Shown: piece by piece, positions 44,552 to 54,129 of the stretch
Position numbering within the stretch: the stretch's first letter is position 1
Layout: the number at the start of each line of letters is the position of its first letter
From: Raoultibacter phocaeensis
GTDB taxonomy: Bacteria > Actinomycetota > Coriobacteriia > Coriobacteriales > Eggerthellaceae
Assembly (NCBI RefSeq): GCF_901411515.1
Contig: NZ_CABDUX010000002.1
Span: 1,054,001-1,118,000 of the forward strand
DNA length: 64,000 nucleotides
Direction: 5' to 3'
The notes under the pieces: model-generated
The model's input: only the letters and a program-made list of their open reading frames with translations
The model's database searches: none
What the model was told of the DNA's origin: nothing
Position numbers and translations under genes: made by a program

Positions 44552-45460
44552 TCAATCCACGTGTCCGTCATCGGGTTCGATATGTACGAGTACCTCGATA
44601 ACCTGGGGGTAGTTGAGCTTTATCGCATCCTCGATACGCTCGCTCAAATCGTGCGCGGCTCTGACCGTCATGCCTTCGTCTACGCATATATGCAGATCGA
44701 CGTACACTTCCCCTTCGGTGCCCCGCGTCCTGATCCGGTGGGTGCCATCGACGCCGGGAATGTTCAGCACGAACCGCTCGAGTTCGTCTTCGGGAATGCG
44801 GGCGTGATCGGAAAGCGTGGCGAGCGCATGCTTGAACACATCGTAGGCCGTCGCGAGGATGGCAACCGTCACCACAAGGGCAACGATCGGATCGGCCGCC
44901 GGAAAACCGAGCGCGACAAAGACGAGGCCCACGATGACACCGACGGAAACGAGCGCGTCGGACAACGTATGGCTCGCATCGGCCGAAAGCACTTCGCTTC
45001 GCAGAAGCTTTCCCTGGCGGCGTTCATAGAATGTGACACCCAAATTCACGCACAGTGTGACGATCATGACGACGAATGACACGGGCGTAACCTCAGCCGT
45101 ATAGTTCTGCGATACGAGTTTGACAACGGCGCTGCTTCCCACCTCGAACGCCGCGAGCAGAAGCAGGATGCCGATCGCAAGGCTCGCGTAGGTTTCAAAC
45201 TTCGCATGCCCGTAGGGATGGCTCTCGTCGGCGGGACGCGAAGCGAGCGCGATGCCGATGAGGCCGATGACGTTGCCGGCCGAGTCGAACACCGAGTGGA
45301 TGCCGTCTGCCTGCATGGCAGCCGAGCCGCTCAGTGTTCCGTAGATGTACTTCGCAGCCGCAACGCCGAGGTTAAGAAAGAGAATGATCCAGAGGATGCG
45401 CTTGATAGCGCGCATGCGCTCGGACACGGGAGGTTTTGCCAGTAATGCTGCCTTCGCCAT
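44552..45460 (-). CDS. Cation diffusion facilitator (CDF) metal exporter
   Basis: The 302-residue protein has six membrane helices and the CDF metal site: MQADGIHSVFDS in helix 2 and LSADASHTLSDA in helix 5, each giving D-x3-D/H-type ligands. A C-terminal cytoplasmic ferredoxin-like domain (HICVDEGMTVRAAHDLSERI) completes it. Relatives exchange Zn2+, Fe2+ or Mn2+ for protons. AAAGGA precedes ATG 45460. Metal specificity cannot be assigned. Confidence 0.92.
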   Translation of the reverse strand: MAKAALLAKPPVSERMRAIKRILWIILFLNLGVAAAKYIYGTLSGSAAMQADGIHSVFDSAGNVIGLIGIALASRPADESHPYGHAKFETYASLAIGILLLLAAFEVGSSAVVKLVSQNYTAEVTPVSFVVMIVTLCVNLGVTFYERRQGKLLRSEVLSADASHTLSDALVSVGVIVGLVFVALGFPAADPIVALVVTVAILATAYDVFKHALATLSDHARIPEDELERFVLNIPGVDGTHRIRTRGTEGEVYVDLHICVDEGMTVRAAHDLSERIEDAIKLNYPQVIEVLVHIEPDDGHVD

Positions 45461-45598
45461 TGGTCGCGTCCTTTCTCGCTTTCGGCCTCGCGCGACGGAT
45501 GCCTTCTTTTCCTGTGCGCCCGATGCGCTATCCCAAAACGATCGCGTGCGCTTCGGCTCTTCCGGAAAGTCAAGGGGTCATACTTCGCTTACCTATAG

Positions 45599-45624
45599 AA
45601 AAAGGGAGCCACTCGGACTCCCTT
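45599..45624 (-). terminator. Terminator of tRNA-Leu
   Basis: On the minus strand AAGGGAG and CTCCCTT form a 7-bp stem with a 9-base loop, followed by TTTTT-type sequence, ten bases after the tRNA CCA. Confidence 0.75.
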
Positions 45625-45633
45625 CTAGCTTCC

Positions 45634-45722
45634 TGGTGTCGGAGGCGGGATTTGAACCCGCACACCCGTAATGTGGGCACTAGCACCTCAAGCTAGCGTG
45701 TCTGCCGTTCCACCACTCCGAC
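45634..45722 (-). tRNA. tRNA-Leu (anticodon GAG)
   Basis: The 89-nt class II cloverleaf has a long variable arm and an encoded CCA. The acceptor is GTCGGAG with CTCCGAC, and the anticodon loop is TTGAGGT on a CTAGC/GCTAG stem. Confidence 0.94.
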
Positions 45723-45794
45723 CTATGTATTGCTCAAAAGCAACGTTGGATATTCTACCAAAACCAGCGCCGATGTACAGGACTTTTTTAAACT

Positions 45795-46046
45795 TTATGC
45801 AATCGTTCCTTGCGGATAGATGATCATGAGCACGATAAGCGACAACAAGAAGATGACCGCGAAGATGATCGTGATGCGGTCGAGATTCTTTTCGACGATG
45901 CTCGTACCCGTTTGCGTCGAGTAGACCGAACTCGCGATCATATCGGAAATGCCGGTTCCCTTGCCGGAATGCAGCAAGATGAATATGATCAAACCGACGC
46001 CTGAAATGACCAGCAGGGCCAGTGTGATAATCAACAGTGGGTTCAA
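45795..46046 (-). CDS. secG: Protein-export membrane protein SecG
   Basis: The 83-residue protein has two membrane helices joined by a loop with HSGKGTGISDMI, the SecG signature region. It assists the SecYEG translocon. It follows gpmI by 85 bp at the end of the glycolytic cluster, a common Gram-positive position. Confidence 0.93.
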   Translation of the reverse strand: MNPLLIITLALLVISGVGLIIFILLHSGKGTGISDMIASSVYSTQTGTSIVEKNLDRITIIFAVIFLLSLIVLMIIYPQGTIA

Positions 46047-46131
46047 CGTTCTCTACTCCTCAAAGCGCCGGACGGCGTTGTCATACACGTCATCGGCCAT
46101 CGAATGCTCACGAACAATCAATTATACTTAT

Positions 46132-47700
46132 TTACTCCTTACGCGCAAGGAGGTTTTTACCCGTCATCTCAGAAGGAACATCGACTCCAATCAGGTTGAG
46201 AAGCGTCGGCGCAATATCGCAGAGTGCACCCCGCGTGTCGACGAGCGTCCATTCGGTGTCCGCGTAGTCGATGAGCACGAGCGGCACGAGGGCCGTCGTG
46301 TGGGCCGTAAACGGACTCCCGTCATCGTCGAGCATCTTGTCGGCGTTGCCGTGATCGGCGGTCAGAAGTGCTGTGCCGCCCTGTTCCTTGAGCGCTGCAA
46401 GCACGCTTTCCACCCCCGCATCGACGGCTTCGACCGCCTTCACTGCTGCGGGAATGCTTCCCGTGTGGCCTACCATATCGCAGTTGGCGAAGTTAACCAG
46501 ATACACGTCCGCCTCGCTCGCGCGTATGGCCGCCGCAAGCGCCGACGCAACCTCCGGCTCGCTCATTTCGGGTTTGAGATCGTACGTTGCCACTTTCGGG
46601 CTCGGCACAAGCGTGCGCCGCTCGCCTTCCTTGGGTTCTTCAATGCCGCCGTTTAAAAAGAACGTCACATGCGCGTACTTCTCTGTTTCGGCGATATGGT
46701 ATTGGGAAAGACCTTCTGCGGCAAGCACGTCGGCAAGCACGTTTTTGGGAAACTCCTTTTCGAAGGCAACCGGCGCATCTATGGTGGGATCGTACTCGGT
46801 GAGGCACGTAAACGACACGCGGGGCCGCACGCCGCGGTCGAATCCGGAAAAATCCTCGTCAGTGAACGCGCGGGTTATCTCGCGGGCGCGGTCGGGTCGG
46901 AAGTTGAAGAACACAACCGCATCGCCGTCGTGCACGCCGCGTTCGTCGAACGCGAGCGGAACGAAGAACTCGTCGGTTACGCCGGCACCGTACGATGCGC
47001 GCATCGCCTCTGCAGGCGATGTTTTTGTCAGGGGATCCGCCTGTACGATGGCACGGTACGCCTGCTCGACGCGCTCCCAGCGGTTGTCGCGGTCCATCGC
47101 AAAGTACCGGCCGTCGATCGAGGCGATGCGCATCGAAGTGGTATCGGTCGAGACGCGCTCGATGACCCGTTCGAGCTCTTCGATGTAGCCGAGGCCGCTT
47201 TTCGGCGGCACATCGCGACCATCCATGAAGCAGTGCACATACACCTCGGGCACGCCCATCGATGCGGCAAGCTCCAGAAGCGCATAGAGGTGCGCGTTGC
47301 TCGAATGGACACCGCCGTCAGAGACGAGGCCCATGAGATGAAGGGCGGCTTTCGGCTTGCAGGCTTCGGAAAATGCCGCGCGGATAACCTCGTTTTCGGC
47401 GATCGAACCGTCGCGGCAGGCGCGGTTGATACGTGTGAGCTCCTGATAGACCACACGCCCCGCACCAATGTTCAGATGTCCTACCTCCGAGTTGCCCATT
47501 TGCCCGTCGGGCAAACCCACCGGCTCCCCCGAAGCATCGAGGACGGTGTGCGGACAGGTCTCGAACAGCTCGTCGAGCACGGGCGTCGAAGCAAGCGATA
47601 TCGCGTTGCCCTCGCCCGCTTCGGCGAGGCCGAACCCGTCCATGATGATGAGGCATGCGGGAAGCACACGTCCCTTAGCGCTTTTTTCGCTCACAGACAC
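46132..47700 (-). CDS. gpmI: 2,3-bisphosphoglycerate-independent phosphoglycerate mutase
   Basis: The 522-residue protein interconverts 3- and 2-phosphoglycerate using two Mn2+ ions. The N-terminal metal site is LIIMDGFGLAE. The phosphoserine nucleophile is in GNSEVGHLNIGAGRV, and LLTADHGNADKM lies near the C-terminus. GTG 47700 (or 47694) is the start. It lies three bases after tpiA. Manganese dependence ties in with the Mn control suggested at terC. Confidence 0.95.
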   Translation of the reverse strand: MSVSEKSAKGRVLPACLIIMDGFGLAEAGEGNAISLASTPVLDELFETCPHTVLDASGEPVGLPDGQMGNSEVGHLNIGAGRVVYQELTRINRACRDGSIAENEVIRAAFSEACKPKAALHLMGLVSDGGVHSSNAHLYALLELAASMGVPEVYVHCFMDGRDVPPKSGLGYIEELERVIERVSTDTTSMRIASIDGRYFAMDRDNRWERVEQAYRAIVQADPLTKTSPAEAMRASYGAGVTDEFFVPLAFDERGVHDGDAVVFFNFRPDRAREITRAFTDEDFSGFDRGVRPRVSFTCLTEYDPTIDAPVAFEKEFPKNVLADVLAAEGLSQYHIAETEKYAHVTFFLNGGIEEPKEGERRTLVPSPKVATYDLKPEMSEPEVASALAAAIRASEADVYLVNFANCDMVGHTGSIPAAVKAVEAVDAGVESVLAALKEQGGTALLTADHGNADKMLDDDGSPFTAHTTALVPLVLIDYADTEWTLVDTRGALCDIAPTLLNLIGVDVPSEMTGKNLLARKE

Positions 47701-47703
47701 CGC

Positions 47704-48477
47704 CTACAGACAAGCTTTGATGAGCTGCACGAACGATTCGGCTTTGAGGCTTGCGCCGCCGATGAGCCCGCCGTCGATGTTCTCCATAGCCAAAAGCGCA
47801 TCCACGTTACCCGGGTTCATCGAACCCCCGTACAGCACGCGCATATCCTCCGCCGTTGCCTCGTCGGCGATTTCGGCGACGGTCGCCCTGATGGCGGCGC
47901 ACACCTCGTCGGCCTGTTCGGGAGTGGCTGTGCGGCCCGTACCGATGGCCCAGATGGGTTCGTAGGCGACGACGCACTGCGCGACCTCGTCAGCATCGAG
48001 TCCCGCAAACGCAGCGCGCACCTGGGCGGTTACGAATTCGATCGTCGAGCCGTCTTCCCGTACGGCGAGCGATTCGCCCACGCATACGATGGCTCCGAGA
48101 TCCTCGGCGACGAGCGCCTTGACCTTCTTGTTCACCGTCTCATCCGTTTCGCCGAACAGCTCGCGGCGTTCTGAGTGGCCGATGATGGAATACGCGCAGC
48201 CGATTTCCTTGATCATGGGAACCGATATCTCGCCCGTATAGGCGCCCGAAGGCTCCCAGTACACATTCTGAGCTGCAACCTCGATCTTCACCTTGTCGAA
48301 ATCGAGAACGGTTTTCGCGGGCTTGAGGTCGACAAACGGCGTGCACAGCACGATCTCGACCGCTTCGTCCCACTCCTTCTTCTCATACTGGTTAGCGATT
48401 TCCTGCGTGAGGACGACCGCCTCCGAGATGGTGTTGTTCATCTTCCAATTGCCGGCCATCATGGGCATGCGCGCCAT
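47704..48477 (-). CDS. tpiA: Triosephosphate isomerase
   Basis: The 257-residue TIM barrel carries MAGNWKMN (catalytic Lys and Asn), GHSERRELFGE (His) and VAYEPIWAIGTG (Glu). Three ATG codons lie in a row; ATG 48477 has AAAGGA at nine bases and is preferred to 48486, where the site touches the codon. It is in the pgk-tpiA-gpmI unit. Confidence 0.95.
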   Translation of the reverse strand: MARMPMMAGNWKMNNTISEAVVLTQEIANQYEKKEWDEAVEIVLCTPFVDLKPAKTVLDFDKVKIEVAAQNVYWEPSGAYTGEISVPMIKEIGCAYSIIGHSERRELFGETDETVNKKVKALVAEDLGAIVCVGESLAVREDGSTIEFVTAQVRAAFAGLDADEVAQCVVAYEPIWAIGTGRTATPEQADEVCAAIRATVAEIADEATAEDMRVLYGGSMNPGNVDALLAMENIDGGLIGGASLKAESFVQLIKACL

Positions 48478-48506
48478 AGTCATCATTCCTTTCGCGTGAT
48501 GTGCGT

Positions 48507-49691
48507 TTACCTGAGAGCTTCGACGCCGGGCAGCGCCTCGCCCTGGACGAGCTCCATGGAAGCTCCTCCGCCCGTCGAGATAAACGTCATCTTGCTTCCC
48601 AAATCGAATTTGTTGACCGCAGCAACGCTGTCGCCGCCGCCGATGATGGTATCGGCTTCGGCGTTTTCTGCTACGGCTTCGGCCACCGCTTTGGTGCCGC
48701 TTTCGAACGCCTTCATCTCGAACACGCCCATCGGACCGTTCCAGAACACGGTATTCGCACCGGCGATGGCGTCGGCGTAGAGCTTCGCCGTTTCGGGACC
48801 GATATCGAGGCCCATCATATCAGAGGGTATGGCGTCGGCCGAAACGGTTACCGTTGCGGCATCTTCGGAAAATGCGTCGGCCGCGATCACATCGACCGGC
48901 AGCAGAATATCGACGCCTGCGTCTTTCGCGCGCAAAAGCGTAGCCGCTGCGCGTTCGATCCAATCCTCTTCTTTGAGCGAGGTGCCCACCTCTTTGCCCT
49001 CGGCCAAAAGAAACGTGAAGCACATGCCGCCGCCGATGATAAGCGTATCGCACTTATCGATGAGCGCGTCGATCACCTTGATCTTGTCCGACACCTTCGA
49101 ACCGCCGAGAATAGCGACGAACGGCCGCTTCGGATTCTCGAGCATGCTGCCGAGCGTGGACACTTCCTTTGAGAGCAAATAGCCTGCATATGCGGGCAGA
49201 AACGCTGCGATGCCCGCTGTGGAAGCATGGGCGCGGTGCGCGGCGCCGAACGCATCGTTCACATACACGTCGCCAAGCGCTGCGAGCTCTTCACTGAACG
49301 TCGGATCATTCTTCTTCTCGCGCTTGTCGAAGCGCAGATTCTCGATGAGCAGTACTTGACCGTTTGCAAGCGAGGCGGCCTTAGCCTGCGCGTCGGGTCC
49401 TACCGTATCGGTCGCAAACACGACGGACTTGCCCAAAAGCTCGCTTAGGCGCCGGGCTGCCGGGCGAAGCGAGAACTCCTCTTCGAAGCCGTTTCCCGAG
49501 GGACGCCCCAGATGGCTCATCAGGATGACGCGCGCACCGTTTCCGACCAGGTACTCGATCGTCGGCAGCGCCGCCTTGATGCGCGTATCGTCTGAAACTT
49601 CGCCGTCTTTGAGCGGCACGTTGAAATCGACGCGCACGAGCACGCGCTTGCCCGAAACGTCGGCCTCCTCGAGGGTTTTTATGTCGGACAC
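48507..49691 (-). CDS. pgk: Phosphoglycerate kinase
   Basis: The 394-residue protein makes ATP from 1,3-bisphosphoglycerate. Motifs are VLVRVDFNVPLKDG, LMSHLGRPSG, and the C-terminal nucleotide site GGGDSVAAVNKF. GTG 49691 is the start, with AGGAGG upstream. A terminator separates it from gap, so gap can be expressed at a higher level. Confidence 0.96.
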   Translation of the reverse strand: MSDIKTLEEADVSGKRVLVRVDFNVPLKDGEVSDDTRIKAALPTIEYLVGNGARVILMSHLGRPSGNGFEEEFSLRPAARRLSELLGKSVVFATDTVGPDAQAKAASLANGQVLLIENLRFDKREKKNDPTFSEELAALGDVYVNDAFGAAHRAHASTAGIAAFLPAYAGYLLSKEVSTLGSMLENPKRPFVAILGGSKVSDKIKVIDALIDKCDTLIIGGGMCFTFLLAEGKEVGTSLKEEDWIERAAATLLRAKDAGVDILLPVDVIAADAFSEDAATVTVSADAIPSDMMGLDIGPETAKLYADAIAGANTVFWNGPMGVFEMKAFESGTKAVAEAVAENAEADTIIGGGDSVAAVNKFDLGSKMTFISTGGGASMELVQGEALPGVEALR

Positions 49692-49730
49692 AGGGCCCTC
49701 CTATCTAAACGGAAAGCGCATTGTCACCCG

Positions 49731-49763
49731 AAAAACACGCCTCTGCGAAACGAGGCGTGTTTT
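49731..49763 (-). terminator. Terminator between gap and pgk
   Basis: On the minus strand AAAACACGCCTC and its exact complement form a 12-bp stem with an 8-base loop, followed by T residues. Some read-through into pgk is plausible. Confidence 0.85.
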
Positions 49764-49794
49764 CAAAGCGGCAATGCGCCCTCAAAGGATGCAG

Positions 49795-51146
<1,352 letters not shown>

Positions 51147-52076
51147 CTAGTTTCCGAGTTCTTTCGCCATCTGCTCGATGCGGCGCACGCGGTGATACAC
51201 CGCCGATTTGGACAGCGGCGGATTCGCCTTCTCGCCGAGCTCTTTGAGTGTGGCGTCGGGATTGGTTACGCGCAGCTTGATGAATTCCTGCAAGGCGGGC
51301 GGCAAGTGCTCCATCCCGTAGGCATCCACCACCTTGCGGATCGCGAATATCTGATCGACCGATGCATTGGCCGCCTTCGCCTGGTTCGCGATCTCGGCGT
51401 TGGTGATGCGGTTCACATCGTTGCGCACGCTTTTGATCACGCGCTCGTTCTCCATGGAGAGCGCGCTGTGATGGGCGCCGACAAACGCGAGGAATTCGAG
51501 GATCGCCGTGCCGCTTTTGAGATAGACCATATACGAGCTTCGGCGTTGCATGATGCGCGCCTTGATGTCCTTGCCCCCCATCAGCTCGACCAATCCCTCG
51601 GCAAGGCTCTCGTTTTCCACCGTGATCTCGAAATGGAAATCACCGCGGGGATTCGCGATGAATCCGCTTCCGAGAAACGCACCCCGCAGATACGCCGCCG
51701 CGCAGCACTGCTTTTCCACGAGCTCGGGCTTGATGCCCATTTCGAGGCCGTCGTCGGAAAGCACGCCCATGTCGCGCAGCGCAGCCTCGAGCGACGGCTG
51801 TGTCATCACCTCGATCAGGTAATTCGGCGTTTTATGGAGCACGCTTCGGCGCACGGTGAGGTTCGTCTTAAGCTCGTAGATGCCGTGTAGGAGCTTGATG
51901 ACGAGGCGGGCCACGCTCGGCACGTCGGTCGCGATCTCGATGCGATAGCGCCCGGGCCCGCTGAAGAACAGCGTGCCCTCTATGCGCACGAGCGCCGCAA
52001 GCGTCGCCTTCTCGCAATGGCTGCACATGGGAGCCACGCGAGCGAGCTCGTCTTTTACCTCCGCGGTGAACGACAC
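51147..52076 (-). CDS. whiA: Sporulation/cell-division regulator WhiA
   Basis: The 309-residue protein has an N-terminal LAGLIDADG-like fold (AAAYLRGAFLGSGFIANP and FHFEITVENES). A C-terminal HTH follows (ATLKELGEKANPPLSKSAVYHR). WhiA controls division and growth genes in Gram-positive bacteria. GTG 52076 lies inside the yvcK end (22-base overlap), so the four-gene uvrC-rapZ-yvcK-whiA unit is coupled. Confidence 0.94.
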   Translation of the reverse strand: MSFTAEVKDELARVAPMCSHCEKATLAALVRIEGTLFFSGPGRYRIEIATDVPSVARLVIKLLHGIYELKTNLTVRRSVLHKTPNYLIEVMTQPSLEAALRDMGVLSDDGLEMGIKPELVEKQCCAAAYLRGAFLGSGFIANPRGDFHFEITVENESLAEGLVELMGGKDIKARIMQRRSSYMVYLKSGTAILEFLAFVGAHHSALSMENERVIKSVRNDVNRITNAEIANQAKAANASVDQIFAIRKVVDAYGMEHLPPALQEFIKLRVTNPDATLKELGEKANPPLSKSAVYHRVRRIEQMAKELGN

Positions 52077-53179
52077 AGCCTCATCACCCCCGCAAACGCC
52101 GCGCGGAGCGCGCGCGGATCATGCCAAGTGGGACGTTGCGGATCGACGAGGTTACGGGCAACGACCACCGGACCCTCGGCCTGGATGGCCTGCACGTCGG
52201 CATACGATACCGCAACCGGGCGGATGCGCCCCGAAAGCTGCGCATCGCCCAGATCCGACATAGTAGACGGGCATTCGCGCTCGCCGACGGCAGCGTTGTA
52301 GCTTTCTGAAAGCGCATTGTCGGGGCGCAACTGCGCAGGCGTATGCACGAGCACGTAATCGAGCAGCCCGTACATGCCGTGCTCCATGAGCGCTTCGATA
52401 TGCTCCTTCGCCGAAAGACCCCAGGTCTCGCCCTGCATGTCGGCGAGCGAGCAGACGAAAAGCGTTCGCCCTTTCGAAGCGCGGATCGCATCGACGACAC
52501 CGGGGATAAGCAGATTGGGTACGATCGAGGTGAAGAGCGACCCCGGGCCGAGCACGATCAGGTCGGCCTGCTCAATCGCCTCAAGAGCAGGCGCGTACGG
52601 CTCGGGCTCTTCTGCTGCCTGCAGCCACACGTATTGAAGCGCGGTTGACGAAGCGCATGCGTTCGCCTGGCCGACGAGGTTCGAGCCGTCGCGCGTACGG
52701 GCGCAGAGCGTCACCCGGTCGAGCGTGGAGGGATATACGTGCCCCCGGGCATCGAGCAGCTTCTCGCAGATGGCGATGGCCTCGGGAAACGATCCGCACG
52801 CATCCTCGAGCGCCGAGAGCAGAAGGTTTCCGAGCGTGTGGTTCTGAGCGAACTCGAAGCGGTACTTGAACGCACGCGTAAGGGGATCGTTCGGGTCTTT
52901 CGCGAACGCGGCGAGGCACTTGCGCACATCTCCCGGCGGCGTGACGTTCGCCTCCTCGCGCAGGATGCCCGTCGAACCGCCGTCATCCGCCATGGCGACA
53001 ACGGCGCTCGTTTCAAAGCCCATCGAAAGCAGCGTGCGGATGGAAACCGGAGCTCCGGTTCCTCCCCCGATCACCACGGCACGCGTTTCGCCGTTTGCGG
53101 AAACGAGCGGTTCCGATCCGCTGATGGCCGCAAACGCTGCCGTATTGGACGGATCCTGGCTGAAAGGATGGCCGTTCAT
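52055..53179 (-). CDS. yvcK: YvcK-family gluconeogenesis/cell-shape factor
   Basis: The 374-residue protein shows the CofD-like fold: AVVIGGGTGAPVSIRTLLS, MADDGGSTGILREE, PPGDVRKCLAA and the VLGPGSLFTSIVPNLL segment. YvcK binds UDP-sugars and is needed for growth on gluconeogenic substrates. ATG 53179 overlaps the rapZ stop by four bases; a longer open frame upstream lies within rapZ in another frame. Confidence 0.94.
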   Translation of the reverse strand: MNGHPFSQDPSNTAAFAAISGSEPLVSANGETRAVVIGGGTGAPVSIRTLLSMGFETSAVVAMADDGGSTGILREEANVTPPGDVRKCLAAFAKDPNDPLTRAFKYRFEFAQNHTLGNLLLSALEDACGSFPEAIAICEKLLDARGHVYPSTLDRVTLCARTRDGSNLVGQANACASSTALQYVWLQAAEEPEPYAPALEAIEQADLIVLGPGSLFTSIVPNLLIPGVVDAIRASKGRTLFVCSLADMQGETWGLSAKEHIEALMEHGMYGLLDYVLVHTPAQLRPDNALSESYNAAVGERECPSTMSDLGDAQLSGRIRPVAVSYADVQAIQAEGPVVVARNLVDPQRPTWHDPRALRAAFAGVMRLCRSPRR

Positions 53180-54129
53180 CGCACGGCCCGTCCCGCCTTG
53201 CCCGTATCGGCAAGCGACAGATCGCGATGTGCGATGCTCACGCGGTAGCCCATCGCCTTCAAGTACTCCCCCGTCGTCTCGGCAAGCGCGACGCTTCTGT
53301 GCTGGCCTCCCGTGCAACCGATCGCAATGGCGAGCTGCTGCTTTCCCTCGGCAACGTAACCGGGCATCACGCAATCGAGCAGCGAGCGCCATTTTTTCTG
53401 GAATTCCTCGGTCTCTTTCCGATACAGCACGAAATCGCGTACAGGAGCATCGAGTCCGGTGAGGGTCTTCAGCTCTGGTTCGTAGTAGGGGTTCGGCAGA
53501 AAACGGACGTCCATGACGATATCGGCATCGAGCGCCGCACCGTGCTTGAAGCCGAACGAGTACACCGTCACCGTGAGCGCCGCCCTCTCGTCGTCTTCGG
53601 AAAACAGCGAGCGGATTGTTTTTTTGAGCTCCTGCGGAAGCATGTCGGTCGTATCGATGATGTCGTTGGCCGTCTCCTTGATGGAGAACAGCAGCTCGCG
53701 CTCTTGTTGGATGCCTTGCCCGATCGTCATGCCCTCGTTGCACATAGGGTGACGCCGCCTGCTCGATTTATAGCGCGCGATGAGCTTGTCGTCGTCGGCG
53801 TCGAGGAACAGAAGGCGGTAGTCGACGCCCTGCTCCTTAAGCTCGCCGATCTCGCACATGAGGTCGGCGAAAAAATCGCGATTGCGCGCATCGCACACGA
53901 CGGCGAGCTTTCGATTCGCATCGGGCTGGCCGGGCATGCCCTTGAGCGTGAGCAGATCGCCGATCATGCTTGCAGGCAGGTTGTCGATGCAGAAATACCC
54001 GAGATCCTCGAACGCGTGCATCGCCTCGGTGCGACCTGCGCCGCTCATGCCCGTGACGATGACGAGTTCGGGCATGGAAGCTTCCTGCTCTAAGGTAACC
54101 GAGCAGCTCTCGGTTGCGCTTTCGCTCAT
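53176..54129 (-). CDS. rapZ: RapZ/YvcJ nucleotide-binding regulator
   Basis: The 317-residue protein has a Walker A near the start (IVTGMSGAGRTEAMHAFED) and Walker B-like VVCDARNRDF. The C-terminal domain carries IGCTGGQHRSVALAE. RapZ controls glucosamine-6-phosphate synthesis in enteric bacteria; in Gram-positives the role is less clear. GGAGGAGG before ATG 54129 fixes the start, which overlaps the uvrC stop by four bases. Confidence 0.94.
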   Translation of the reverse strand: MSESATESCSVTLEQEASMPELVIVTGMSGAGRTEAMHAFEDLGYFCIDNLPASMIGDLLTLKGMPGQPDANRKLAVVCDARNRDFFADLMCEIGELKEQGVDYRLLFLDADDDKLIARYKSSRRRHPMCNEGMTIGQGIQQERELLFSIKETANDIIDTTDMLPQELKKTIRSLFSEDDERAALTVTVYSFGFKHGAALDADIVMDVRFLPNPYYEPELKTLTGLDAPVRDFVLYRKETEEFQKKWRSLLDCVMPGYVAEGKQQLAIAIGCTGGQHRSVALAETTGEYLKAMGYRVSIAHRDLSLADTGKAGRAVR